A stretch of DNA of 64,000 bases from Phlebotomus papatasi. Its lineage: Eukaryota > Arthropoda > Insecta > Diptera > Psychodidae. This document shows, piece by piece, positions 1 through 8,196 of the stretch (position 1 is the stretch's first letter; each line of letters starts with the position of its first letter). The stretch covers positions 37,014,627 to 37,078,626 of the forward strand of contig NC_077223.1 in assembly GCF_024763615.1 (NCBI RefSeq). Direction: 5' to 3'. Below the pieces are notes generated by a model. The model worked only from the letters and a program-made list of their open reading frames with translations, was not told the origin of the DNA and did no database searches. Made by a program: the position numbers and the translations under genes.

Positions 1-354
1 AAAAGCCCAATTTGAATTGATACGCCTTCAGGGGACGAAATGATGTAACGAGCACATAGAGACGCAGATCAAATTTCTTCCCACCGATTAGCAGTGGATT
101 ATCAATATAGCGCGATATCACGTAACTTTCTTTTCCAATTTGCGGATGAAATGCTGTTTTAGCTTCTCGGGACCATTTTTTCAATTTCGAAAGTTTATTT
201 ATCAGAAATATTCCAGCTCCTTGAGACTTTCCGCAAGGCTTCATGATCCATGTGCTGGAAGGATTTTTTCTGTATTCCTCCACAAACATGTTGTAATCAG
301 CAGGAAGGACAAATGTTACAGGAATAAAGTCCAAGTACAGATACTTGGTTCCTC
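1..354 (-). CDS. TTLL1: TTLL1 coding exon 3 (partial)
   Basis: The acceptor TTTATTGTAG precedes 354. The frame is phase 1 from exon 2 and reads GGTKYLYLDFIPVTFVLPAD and onward without a stop to the window edge. It contains the ATP-binding KPCGKSQGAG segment. In the vertebrate paralogue, as I remember it, the loop reads QGKG; here it is QGAG. Confidence 0.92.
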
Positions 355-3300
355 CTACAATAAAGTTGAAGAAGACTTTTATTATTTGCCTCTCTTAATC
401 CTAGATTATTATTTGATTATTCTAGATCCATATTTAACTTTTTTTGTCATTTCGTAAGTTCGTGATTTCTTTCTTTTTTTTGATAATTGATTGATGGTAT
501 AGAGTAAGTATCTTGCAACTCTTCTAACTTCCTCCACCTAAGTTATATTAATGGTAAAGTTTTATCATTTCTTAAATTCGTGAATATCGTGCTTAATGGC
601 TCCACCACACCTTTTAGATCAGGGAAATTTCATGAAAACAAAATTCACATTACTTTCTTTCTCACATGTTTTGCATCTCATTCTTTCGCGCTCGAAAATA
701 GATTGAACTAAATTTAAATTAGTCTGATGTTTAAATGAAGGAGAAGAGTCCGAAAGTATGGGATAGACATATGCAAAACGTTTGAAAAAGAAAGATGTGT
801 AAATTTCGATTACATGAAATTTTCCTGATCTAAAAGGTGTGCCGGAGCCATAATGGTCCAATTTAATAATTTTTCATAATTTTTTTCTTAGAAGGTATAA
901 GATTATTTTCCCAGAAATATTTTTGACTAATAAAAAACCAAATTTGGTCAGTAAAAATTCAAATTGACCTAAATATTTACAAAAATTGATCAAATTTACA
1001 TAATTAGTATCAAGGAGATAATTATATTAAAAATAAAAAACTCTCATCCTTTAAAACTGTAGAAACGCCCAGTAAAAATTTAAATTTGATCAGCAAAAAA
1101 TATAAATTCATCGGCTCAATTTAGGATTTAAATTGCAGTGAAATCATCATGCAAATTTTAGCAAAGGGAAAATAAAGAGTTTTTAATTTTAACTACAACC
1201 ACATTAGATTCTATGGCTCACATTTGGCATTATAATGACAGATCTTTTAAATCAAGATTTCATGAAATCAAAATTCCTAACAATTGTTCTCAAATGTTTT
1301 ACATGTTTTTCTTCTCCTTTTGAAACCCACTACAAATTCCATTTAGTTCAATTTAATTTGAGTTGCAAGAAGTAGAATGTGGAATTTATACAGAATCTTC
1401 CAGAACAAAAAGTAATATGAATTTTGATTTCATGAAATTTTCCTGATCTAAAAGGTGTGTTTATTTTAAATAAATTTCATTAGGGATTATTTCTGAATTA
1501 TTAAATTAATAAATTAATTTAAGAAAGTTTGATAAAGTAATTGTACAATTGAATAGGATTAAGATAACTGATTTTACTGTTCGAACTCCACAGAGAGAGC
1601 AGTACAATATAAATCCCTCAATTTTTTCACCGCCCCCCCCCCCCCCCAAATTTCCACCTTCCAACCCCCGGAGACCACTTTTATCAACAAATCTTCACGT
1701 TTCAGACGATTTCTGAGAAATGTCGTCACGCTGTTTGTCCGTCTGTCCGTCCGGCTGTCGCCAGCTTTAGAGGCCAAACGGTTAGAGATAGCGACTTGGG
1801 ACCTGCGGGGGACCCCCCATAAGTCGACCCAAGGATCGTTAACATGCCCCTCATTATTCCCCCACCCCTCCCCTTCTTTGGGGAGGGTTTTTTTTTCATT
1901 TTTGGATATGTTTTAGAGATTATCCAGGTGGACATTTCGTCCTTAGACCAAAATACCGTTGAATCATTCATAGTATCGGTTTTTCAAGGTCAAAGGTTTA
2001 AAAGACACTAGAGAACGCATTTTTCAACAGAATGGTATCGTGTTTGCGCTTATTTGAAAGGTATTTGAATTTCTTATAAAACTGAATCGGTTCTAATCGG
2101 TTCTGAACCGGTAATAAACTGGTTCATATCCGATAACTAATTTTTATCCGAAAATCAATTCTATTTACTTTTAAAACAATTTTGGAGGATCTTTATGAAT
2201 CGGCTCAAATCGGTTGAGAACCGGTAAATGATAAATGATGCGAAGTTACTTTTAACGTACACTGAGAGAAATCCGAAAAATTTAAAATAACATTCTGGAA
2301 ATGTTAATTTTACCCTGCTGTATTGATCCAAAATCGGTGTAAATATTACCTTTTTAGGTGTATTAGGGGTTAAAGTTACCCTTTTTCATGTTAATTTTAC
2401 CCTTAAAATGGTGTAAAATTAACATTAAAAAATGTTGATATATTTTTACACCTAAAAAATGTTAAAGTTCTGAGAGGAAAAAAAGTTAATCGCACCCTCT
2501 TTTTTTTCTCAGTGTATAGATCTAAGTCACGAGTAGGAGCATTTCGCAAAGCCTGGGACGCTTTGCCACCCCTTTTTTTTAGGAATTCTGTGCAAAACAT
2601 TATGACCTAATTGGAGTAGAATAACTTACAGCTAGTTTTACAAAATTTCATATTTTTGAATACCACACGTGCCTGAAATGGCTCCAACCTCCCCTACTAA
2701 TTTTTGAATATATAAGCAGTAAAATTACAAATTGGAAAAAGTACTTGTTTTTAAACTTCAAAAATAATTTCTTAGTCAACATTAAAAGGCCTGCAAAGAT
2801 TATTAGTAATCTTATAGGTTTTTACCGAACAATAATAATTTTTTGTTGACTAACTGACTAACTTCAATATTTTGATTTCTTCTACAATTTTGAAGATAGA
2901 GTCGCATCGAACAAGTCGAAAATCACCTATTGCTTAGCAGACTGTTATTGATAAGTTTATTGAAAATTTTTTGTTAATGATTAAAATAGATTTAATTGGT
3001 TCAATTTATTTCTACTTCTTAGGATTTATATTTGGATATTCCCTTCGATAAAAAAAATTTAATTCAAGATAAAATGCATTTGTTCCTGGTTGATCAACAG
3101 ATCAATATCAAAACATGCTCAACAGGTATATAAAGTTTCATAAAACAGGAATGAAACACTGATTTCATGCGCAAATACCTATGAAACATCATCTCAATCA
3201 ACATTGATATTTAAAACATGTTTCATGAAATGTGCTACCCAAAATTTTCTGGAGATTTTCTTCTTACCTGATTGATTAGTCTCTGTCTTCTCAGCCAGGG

Positions 3301-3715
3301 GACTTCCATCCCTCTCCAAGTCCTTCCTGTACCTTTTGATATTCTTCACGAGGAGATCCTTCCGAGAAAGTTCATAATGATTAGGAAAATGATTGATGAT
3401 TTGATTATCGTGCATACGATAGCCACTATCAACGCTGAAGATATTCCTACAGGTCTGAGTTCCTGCCCAGTAAAAGTTCCAATCATCATCTGCAGCCACT
3501 TGAACCCATCCCCGTTTTTCAAAATTATTTATCAGCACGGATTTGTCGAGGTCAGTGCAGAAATAAATTTTAATCTTCTCATGATTCCCCGACGGTGCAA
3601 TCCTGGAGGGAAAGATTCTTTTGACGCAGAGGGTCTTATTTATTGGAAATATCTTCACTTACCTGCCATACATTGTGGTCAAATTTGTGGTAACACGTTT
3701 AGAATCGTGAGCCAT
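1..3715 (-). CDS. TTLL1: Tubulin polyglutamylase subunit TTLL1, 5' part (cut by window edge)
   Basis: This is a tubulin tyrosine ligase-like ATP-grasp enzyme; TTLL1 is the catalytic subunit of the tubulin polyglutamylase complex acting on axonemal and neuronal tubulin (family knowledge). Three coding exons are visible: 3715-3663, 3602-3268 and 354-1, joined in phase by introns of 60 bp and 2.9 kb, giving about 247 residues of a family that is usually near 420. The N-terminus starts MAHDSKRVTTN. Exon 2 carries the block KSVLINNFEKRGWVQV and the block NHFPNHYELSRKDLLVKN, which are TTLL1-specific rather than TTLL9-like. Exon 3 has TWIMKPCGKSQGAGIFLIN (ATP-binding Lys and glycine loop) and GGKKFDLRLYVLV. 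The C-terminal part of the ATP-grasp fold lies beyond base 1. The identity is seen by family resemblance; activity is inferred. Confidence 0.93.
606..841. repeat. Fold-back repeat, AGATCAGG ends
   Basis: The left end reads CACACCTTTTAGATCAGG and the right end CCTGATCTAAAAGGTGTG, a perfect 18-bp inverted match that continues imperfectly inward through a shared ATTTCATG. This looks like a short MITE lying in the TTLL1 intron. Confidence 0.7.
1236..1459. repeat. Second, decayed copy of the AGATCAGG fold-back repeat
   Basis: The right end reads TTTCATGAAATTTTCCTGAT and then CTAAAAGGTGTG, matching the right end of the 606-841 element. The left end (GATCTTTTAAATCAAGATTT) is degenerate. Confidence 0.5.
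1740..2230 (-). repeat. Dispersed repeat family (GGATAATCTC/ACATATCCAAAA), copy 1
   Basis: This block carries, in reverse, the signature GGACATTTCGTCCTTAGAC, TATCCAGGTGG and ACCGGTTC-type segments. Related text recurs at 21.3, 23.6-24.6, 31.1, 33.9, 53.3 and 58.5 kb, sometimes for hundreds of bases. I see no coding frame and no clear ends, so the class is unknown. Confidence 0.55.
2260..2514. mobile_element. 255-bp MITE, CACTGAGA ends, copy 1
   Basis: The ends are CACTGAGAGAAATCC and TTTTTTCTCAGTG, with TA on both sides (2258-2259, 2515-2516), as for Tc1/mariner-type insertions. Near-identical copies lie at 13154-13406 and, inverted, at 55144-55396. There is no coding capacity. Confidence 0.8.
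3268..3602 (-). CDS. TTLL1: TTLL1 coding exon 2
   Basis: The acceptor CCCTCCAG precedes 3602 and the donor CAG|GTAAGA follows 3268. The exon holds the N-terminal TTLL core. The open frame that runs on past 3268 (KKKISRKFW) is intron read-through and is not protein. Confidence 0.92.
3663..3715 (-). CDS. TTLL1: TTLL1 coding exon 1
   Basis: Seventeen codons plus two bases, starting at the ATG at 3715 and ending at a CAG|GTAAGT donor. The split Arg codon (AG|G) is completed by exon 2. Confidence 0.85.
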
Positions 3716-3892
3716 GATTGATGAAGTTTTAACAATTTTCCAAGAAATCAATTGAGATACAACAAATCTTTTAGTTTCCCGGACAACATCTTTTGACCTA
3801 CTCAACTCACCTTTTCCTTAGTTTCACGTACATTTTCTTTTATAGGAATCAGAAGAAAAATGAAACAAACTCTTCATGATTTTTGTTGATAA

Positions 3893-3898
3893 TTTATT
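3893..3898 (-). other. Polyadenylation signal of mRpL23
   Basis: AATAAA on the minus strand, 32 bp beyond the stop codon. It falls between the mRpL23 stop and the TTLL1 start. Confidence 0.7.
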
Positions 3899-3929
3899 CA
3901 GCCTACTGGAAAAATACATTCAAAAGCTC

Positions 3930-4088
3930 CTAAATTGAATACCATCCGGGAACCGAGGGCCGCGATTTGTTTCTATCTAAAAATTTCTTGTGATTCTTCT
4001 TGCCTTCATCGAGGGATTTTTCCTCCTTCAACTTCTCCTTTTTGTCTTTAGGGAAGATATCAGGGAACTCAAAGCTCATATCCTTTGG
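3930..4088 (-). CDS. mRpL23: mRpL23 exon 2
   Basis: The acceptor CTCATTTTAG precedes 4088. Fifty-two codons rich in Lys and Glu follow, then TAG. Confidence 0.95.
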   Translation of the reverse strand, partial: PKDMSFEFPDIFPKDKKEKLKEEKSLDEGKKNHKKFLDRNKSRPSVPGWYSI

Positions 4089-4447
4089 CTAAAATGAGAG
4101 AAAATTCTTTCAGAAATATTCCAATTAAAATGTCGGTTCCGGGAGATACTTACAAGGATCACATAAGCAATTTTCACGTCATCAGCCTTTTTCACGAAGC
4201 CAAAATTAGAATCTTGAGTCGTCTTGCCACTCTCTATCCTCGTCCTTACATCAACTACGGGAACTTTGTAGATTTTCTCTAGGTAATTCTGAATGTCGTA
4301 TTTTGTCATTTCCAAGGAACATGAGAATTCAACAACATTCTTTGGCTGCTCCTCCTTGGACCTTATGAGTTTCATCCAGAAATTCGGCAGGAAGACTCTC
4401 AGTTGAGGATTCCCCTTCTGATAGATGGGATACCAACGAGTCGACAT
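3930..4447 (-). CDS. mRpL23: Mitochondrial large ribosomal subunit protein uL23m (mRpL23)
   Basis: A nuclear-encoded structural protein of the mitochondrial 39S ribosomal subunit. It has two exons, 4447-4154 and 4088-3930, separated by a 65-bp phase-0 intron, and codes for 150 aa, the usual size for insects. The start MSTRWYPIYQKGNPQLRVFL and the block MTKYDIQNYLEKIYKVPVVD are the signature of the family. The second exon ends in RPSVPGWYSI and a TAG at 3932-3930, the conserved insect C-terminus. The frame continuing past 4154 (VSISRNRHFNW) is intron. AATAAA lies about 32 bp after the stop. The gene sits 215 bp upstream of the TTLL1 ATG on the same strand. Confidence 0.96.
4154..4447 (-). CDS. 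mRpL23: mRpL23 exon 1
   Basis: Ninety-eight codons from the ATG at 4447 to a CTT|GTAAGT donor. Confidence 0.95.
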
Positions 4448-4770
4448 GGTATTCTATGGAAAGAAACAGGAAAATAAACTGGACTTCACTAATTCCCCGG
4501 AAAATTGTTTTGACAAGAGCGCGTGAGAAAGGCCTATTCGGTCTTAGACTTTGAGAAACATGTTTCGTGAAACACACATGAAACATTTTTAAAATTGTAA
4601 TTTAAGTTATTAGGAACAAGGGGTGAATCATTTAATTCTCCAAGAAACACTTTCGCTAAACCCGAAAAAAACTTTTTTCATCGCGAAATTTAAGAAACCA
4701 GAGATCTGTTAGTAAAAATGGAAATGTGAGTTACCTCTTGATCAAGAACGTTAAAAAGAATTTTGTTTAA

Positions 4771-4900
4771 CCCTTTAAGGGTGAGAGCAGGAGAGGGTCA
4801 AAAATTGCGGGTCAGAAAAAATCTCTTTTTCTGACTTCTTTAGAGCAAAAGCGTAGGAAAACTTTTTTTGGATACTGGTGTCCCTATCGACCTTAAAGGA
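4771..4900. mobile_element. 130-bp piggyBac-type MITE
   Basis: Flanked by TTAA at 4767-4770 and 4901-4904. The ends are CCCTTTAAGG and, inverted, TCCTTTAAGG. The TTAA duplication and CCCT-type ends are the hallmark of piggyBac-mobilised elements. Confidence 0.8.
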
Positions 4901-4904
4901 TTAA

Positions 4905-5400
4905 TTGAGTTAATTCGGTTGATTTATTTCAGCATATTGAAATTTTTCCTCTTTTCTTCACAAATTTTCGAAAATTTCTTCGCTTAAATCAACGTCTCCT
5001 GTGTATTTGGAGAAGGACTGTAATTGGTTCTAAATTCAACATTAATTCTCTCAATTCAATATTAAAATTTGCAGAATGTGTCTGTAATATTGATTTTATT
5101 AATAATATAATAATTAAAAACAAAGTTAATCTAAAGTTCTTTTATTTTCTTATTTGAAAATTTTTGTAATTATAATTAACAGAGAAAACGAGAAAACTTT
5201 TTATCAAAGTGAAATTTTGAAAGCTCTAGAAAAAAGTTTTTTGTTTTTTTTTGTATTAAAGCACGGATGTAATCATAGTAATCAAATTGAATCATTTTTT
5301 TCTGTGAATTCATGAAAATAGAACATACAGTAGAACCCCGCTATAGGCCATCGCTCTATAATCCACAATTCATTGACCGTTGATTTCAAAACACTGATTT
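4905..5400. other. Intergenic, nothing recognised
   Basis: AT-rich sequence. The segment CAGTAGAACCCCGCTATAGG at 5329-5348 resembles a transposon end but no partner was found. Confidence 0.4.
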
Positions 5401-5402
5401 TA

Positions 5403-5636
5403 CAGTAGACTCTCTCTCAATCGGGAATATGGGGCAAAATGTCATCCAGTTTATCGATAGATTTGGGCATCAAAGCCTTTGTAAATTCCACAAAAAGTGC
5501 TCAATTATAAAGAATCACGATAAAACAGGAAGAACTACAGCGATTTTGAACGAATTAGCTTCATAATTAAACGTGAAAATTGTCAACAAAATTTGTCGCC
5601 CGATTGAAAAAGAGCCGATTGAGTGAGAGTCTACTA
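5403..5636. mobile_element. 234-bp MITE, CAGTAGACTCTC ends, copy 1
   Basis: The left end is CAGTAGACTCTCTCTCAATC and the right end GATTGAGTGAGAGTCTACTA. TA lies on both sides. The interior contains ATTTGTCGCCCGATTGAAAA. An inverted relative lies at 46866-47092. Confidence 0.8.
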
Positions 5637-6162
5637 TAAGTTAGGTTATGTTTTTTAGTACCCAACAGCAATGTTGCCATAATTATTTTAATACTTTTGT
5701 CAAACTTAATTGAGTAGTTGTGATAATTATGATCCATAATGAAGAGAGCGAGGACAAGTACCACAATCGCAAAGAAAGTGGAAGCCTTCGAGCAATTTAA
5801 ATACGAAAAGTCGTTGATAATTTTAAAAAATGACATGGACTATAGTAATTCGTTAAGATCTGGCTACTTTTAAATTTCGGCGGCAGTTAAATTTGAAAAA
5901 GTTTGTTGGCATTTTTTAAATATATTAAGATTAAGGTTATTTAGTTAAGCAAATATGCTCAAATTTGCCATGGTTTTCTTAGTGTTATGTTGTAACTTTT
6001 CGTTCAAAAATTTAATACACTCAGTCCCGGGATTATGCAAATTTTCGGGACCGATAGAAAAACGCGCGAAATGGCTTTAAGCATCTAGAAAATTTGCATA
6101 CTCGCAGACGATTTCTTTTGAATGAATCGGTCGTAGAACGAATTTTGCGCGGAGTAAAAGTA

Positions 6163-6480
6163 CACTCAACTCTTCGTTATCCGGCTGACTGGGGGACAAA
6201 ATGACATTTAGGTTTTTTGAATGATCAACGGTTTTTCTATTTTGTGCTGTGTGAATTTATTTTCTGTCTGACAAAAAACAAGAGAATTTTCTTCATGGTA
6301 TGCTTATGTTTCATTTTTTATCACAATTATGTATTAAAAACTTCGATACAATGATAATAATACTTTAATTCACTATAGAGAAACTTTATGTTTAGTAAAA
6401 ATAATTTTGAATACATCAAGCGCCAGTGTTTGGCAGCTGTCACCCGGATAACGAAGTGCCGGATAACGAAGAGTTGAGTG
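6163..6480. mobile_element. 318-bp MITE, CACTCAACTCTTCG ends
   Basis: The left end CACTCAACTCTTCGTTATCC and the right end GGATAACGAAGAGTTGAGTG are perfect inverted repeats of at least 20 bp, with TA on both sides (6161-6162, 6481-6482). Tc1/mariner-type MITE. Confidence 0.85.
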
Positions 6481-6631
6481 TAGTCAGAATAAAAAGATTC
6501 AACTGTTTGAAAGAAATTCATCAACAAACACTACGCTATGGCCAGAGTTCTTCCATAAATTGTTAAAATATTTAAAATTTTTACCTTAATAAAATAAATC
6601 GGCACATGAGGCAAATTCGTCGCAATTAGCC

Positions 6632-6905
6632 AGGGGGGTGACATTAGCTCTGAAAAATGCGACCAGTTTTAGTGTAATTATTTCCCTGTTTTCGTACAGA
6701 TTTCACGAGATATCTCCGAAACTATGTAGGTTGCTAATTTAGGGTCTTCGGTTGCCTCTTCGTTATTAAATTGCCTTTTATTTTGTATTAGTATTTTTTA
6801 CTAATTCATTCTACAATGACAGAAAACACCTAATACACTCAAAAAGTTTTTCGGCTCACTAGAAACATATGGGAAAATAGGAAATGTCATGCCCCTGCAA
6901 TTAGC
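6632..6905 (+). repeat. Dispersed repeat, copy 1 of a pair with 18772-19062
   Basis: Shares long matches with the inverse of 18772-19062, including GCGACCAGTTTTAGTGTAA, GATATCTCCGAAACTA and AACATATGGGAAAATAGGAAA. I see no coding frame. Confidence 0.7.
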
Positions 6906-7189
6906 AATGTTTTGGAAAATGTTTCTGGAAACATTCTTAGTCTTAGACAGAACAATTTCTAGGTTTCATAATTCCTAAACAAAAAACTATTAGAAAGAAA
7001 AAAAATATTAGAAAAATATGTTTTTTATATACGCATGCCCACAATAAAAAATCTTAATGAAGGCCAATTTCTTTAAAAAAAAATAACTATTAATTTTAGT
7101 GACTACGCCCTTGTCTCTAACTTCAATGAAACATGAAACATATTGAATCCAATAGGCTTTTTTACAATAGTCTTTCCACTGCGCAAAAG

Positions 7190-7221
7190 TCATCAACCGC
7201 TGTCAGTGTGTTTTGCAAAAG
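7190..7221 (+). other. UQCR-Q: Noncoding first exon of UQCR-Q (probable)
   Basis: Ends at the donor AAAAG|GTGAGT (7222). The matching acceptor CCTTTCCAG ends at 7408, 25 bp before the ATG. The 5' boundary is not visible and 7190 is only indicative. Confidence 0.5.
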
Positions 7222-7433
7222 GTGAGTAAATTTTCTTGATTATTGCTGCTTTAAATAGTTTTATTAGTGAAAATCATCTTAAATCTGTGAATTTATTGTT
7301 TAGTAATGTCTTCAAAGTATAAATTATTCTTCAAGAAGCATTTTTTGCCGAGAAATTGATTATGTAATCTTTTGTTTTGCTTTCCTAACCTCTCGACTGC
7401 CTTTCCAGGGAACTTGAGAAAAGTTGGTGAAAA

Positions 7434-7682
7434 ATGGGAAAACACTTTGGCGAGTTAGCAAAGGTGCGTGGGATTGTTACCTACAAGCTGTCCCCATTCG
7501 AGCAGAGGGCATTTGCCGGTGTTGTTAGCCATGGAATCCCAAATACGTTGAGGAGGATCCGTTCAAGCATATTCCGAGTTGTTCCACCATTCATCGTGGG
7601 ATATTTGGTGTACGACTATGTGGAGACACTCCATCACAAAATGAGCCGTAAGAATCCAGCTGACTACGAAAATGATGTTTAG
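7434..7682 (+). CDS. UQCR-Q: Cytochrome b-c1 complex subunit 8 (UQCRQ/QCR8)
   Basis: An 82-aa single-exon coding region for the small, single-span subunit of mitochondrial respiratory complex III in the inner membrane. The motif KVRGIVTYKLSPFEQRAFAG near residues 10-29 and the C-terminus SRKNPADYEND are diagnostic. A membrane helix lies at about residues 50-67 (PPFIVGYLVYDYVE). The length equals the family norm. The ATG is preceded by GAAAA and lies just after a 5'UTR intron acceptor. AATAAA follows at 7698-7703. It ends about 400 bp upstream of the Hsc70Cb ATG on the same strand. Confidence 0.96.
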   Translation: MGKHFGELAKVRGIVTYKLSPFEQRAFAGVVSHGIPNTLRRIRSSIFRVVPPFIVGYLVYDYVETLHHKMSRKNPADYENDV

Positions 7683-7697
7683 AGAAATCATGTAAAA

Positions 7698-7703
7698 AAT
7701 AAA
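7698..7703 (+). other. Polyadenylation signal of UQCR-Q
   Basis: AATAAA, 16 bp after the stop codon. Confidence 0.75.
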
Positions 7704-7908
7704 TTATTGTAGACCTAAAGGGGAATATAAATTGCTGGGCAGTCATTGAAAAATCATTTTTATATCATTGTGGTTTTTGTCTTTGGTTTTGTTGAGTGTT
7801 TGCGGTGGTATTCTGGTAGATGGCGGTTTCGTATTCACCATCTTTTGGATATTCACCATTTTTCCGTCAATCGATTGTCATTCGAAACATCACATTGAAA
7901 GCTCTCTG

Positions 7909-7921
7909 TTCTCGAATCTTC
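7909..7921 (+). promoter_or_regulatory. Heat shock element upstream of Hsc70Cb
   Basis: Three perfect alternating HSF half-sites, TTC at 7909, GAA at 7914 and TTC at 7919, each 5 bp apart (TTCTCGAATCTTC). The site lies about 170 bp upstream of the Hsc70Cb ATG and downstream of the UQCR-Q poly(A) signal, so it fits a promoter or 5'UTR role. Confidence 0.6.
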
Positions 7922-8089
7922 CAAATTTCTCTGAGAGTTTGTGGTGTTGCAGTTTTGTGACGCTGATTTTTCAGTCATTCACAAATCCCACTGTGTCCAG
8001 CATCTCGGCAATCGAAGCTGTGTTTCTTGGATTACCGGAAAAGTGTGTTTGGATATTGCAAGAAGTGGCGAAAACCCAAGTGAGAGAAG

Positions 8090-8196
8090 ATGTCTGTGAT
8101 CGGTATCGATTTGGGGAATGAGTCGTGTTATGTGGCTGCCGCAAAGGCCGGTGGTATTGAGACTCTGGCCAATGATTACAGTTTGAGGGCTACTCC
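8090..8196 (+). CDS. Hsc70Cb: Hsc70Cb exon 1
   Basis: Encodes residues 1-35 and two bases of Pro36, including the first phosphate loop. The donor is CC|GTAAGT. Confidence 0.95.

Larger units (their letters stand above)
355..3267 (-). other. TTLL1 intron 2 with repeats
   Basis: A 2.9-kb intron without an exon I can support. It holds two fold-back repeats (606-841 and about 1236-1459), a poly-C run near 1630-1648, a copy of a dispersed repeat (about 1740-2230) and a 255-bp MITE (2260-2514). The rest, about 2600-3200, is AT-rich with nothing recognised. Confidence 0.6.

Noticed and set aside
3272..3721. 149-residue plus-strand frame
   Set aside because: Antisense shadow of TTLL1 exons 1 and 2.
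7768..8121. 117-residue plus-strand frame starting MWFLSLVLLSVCGG, signal-peptide-like
   Set aside because: It overlaps Hsc70Cb exon 1 in another frame and covers the HSE region; no family resemblance.
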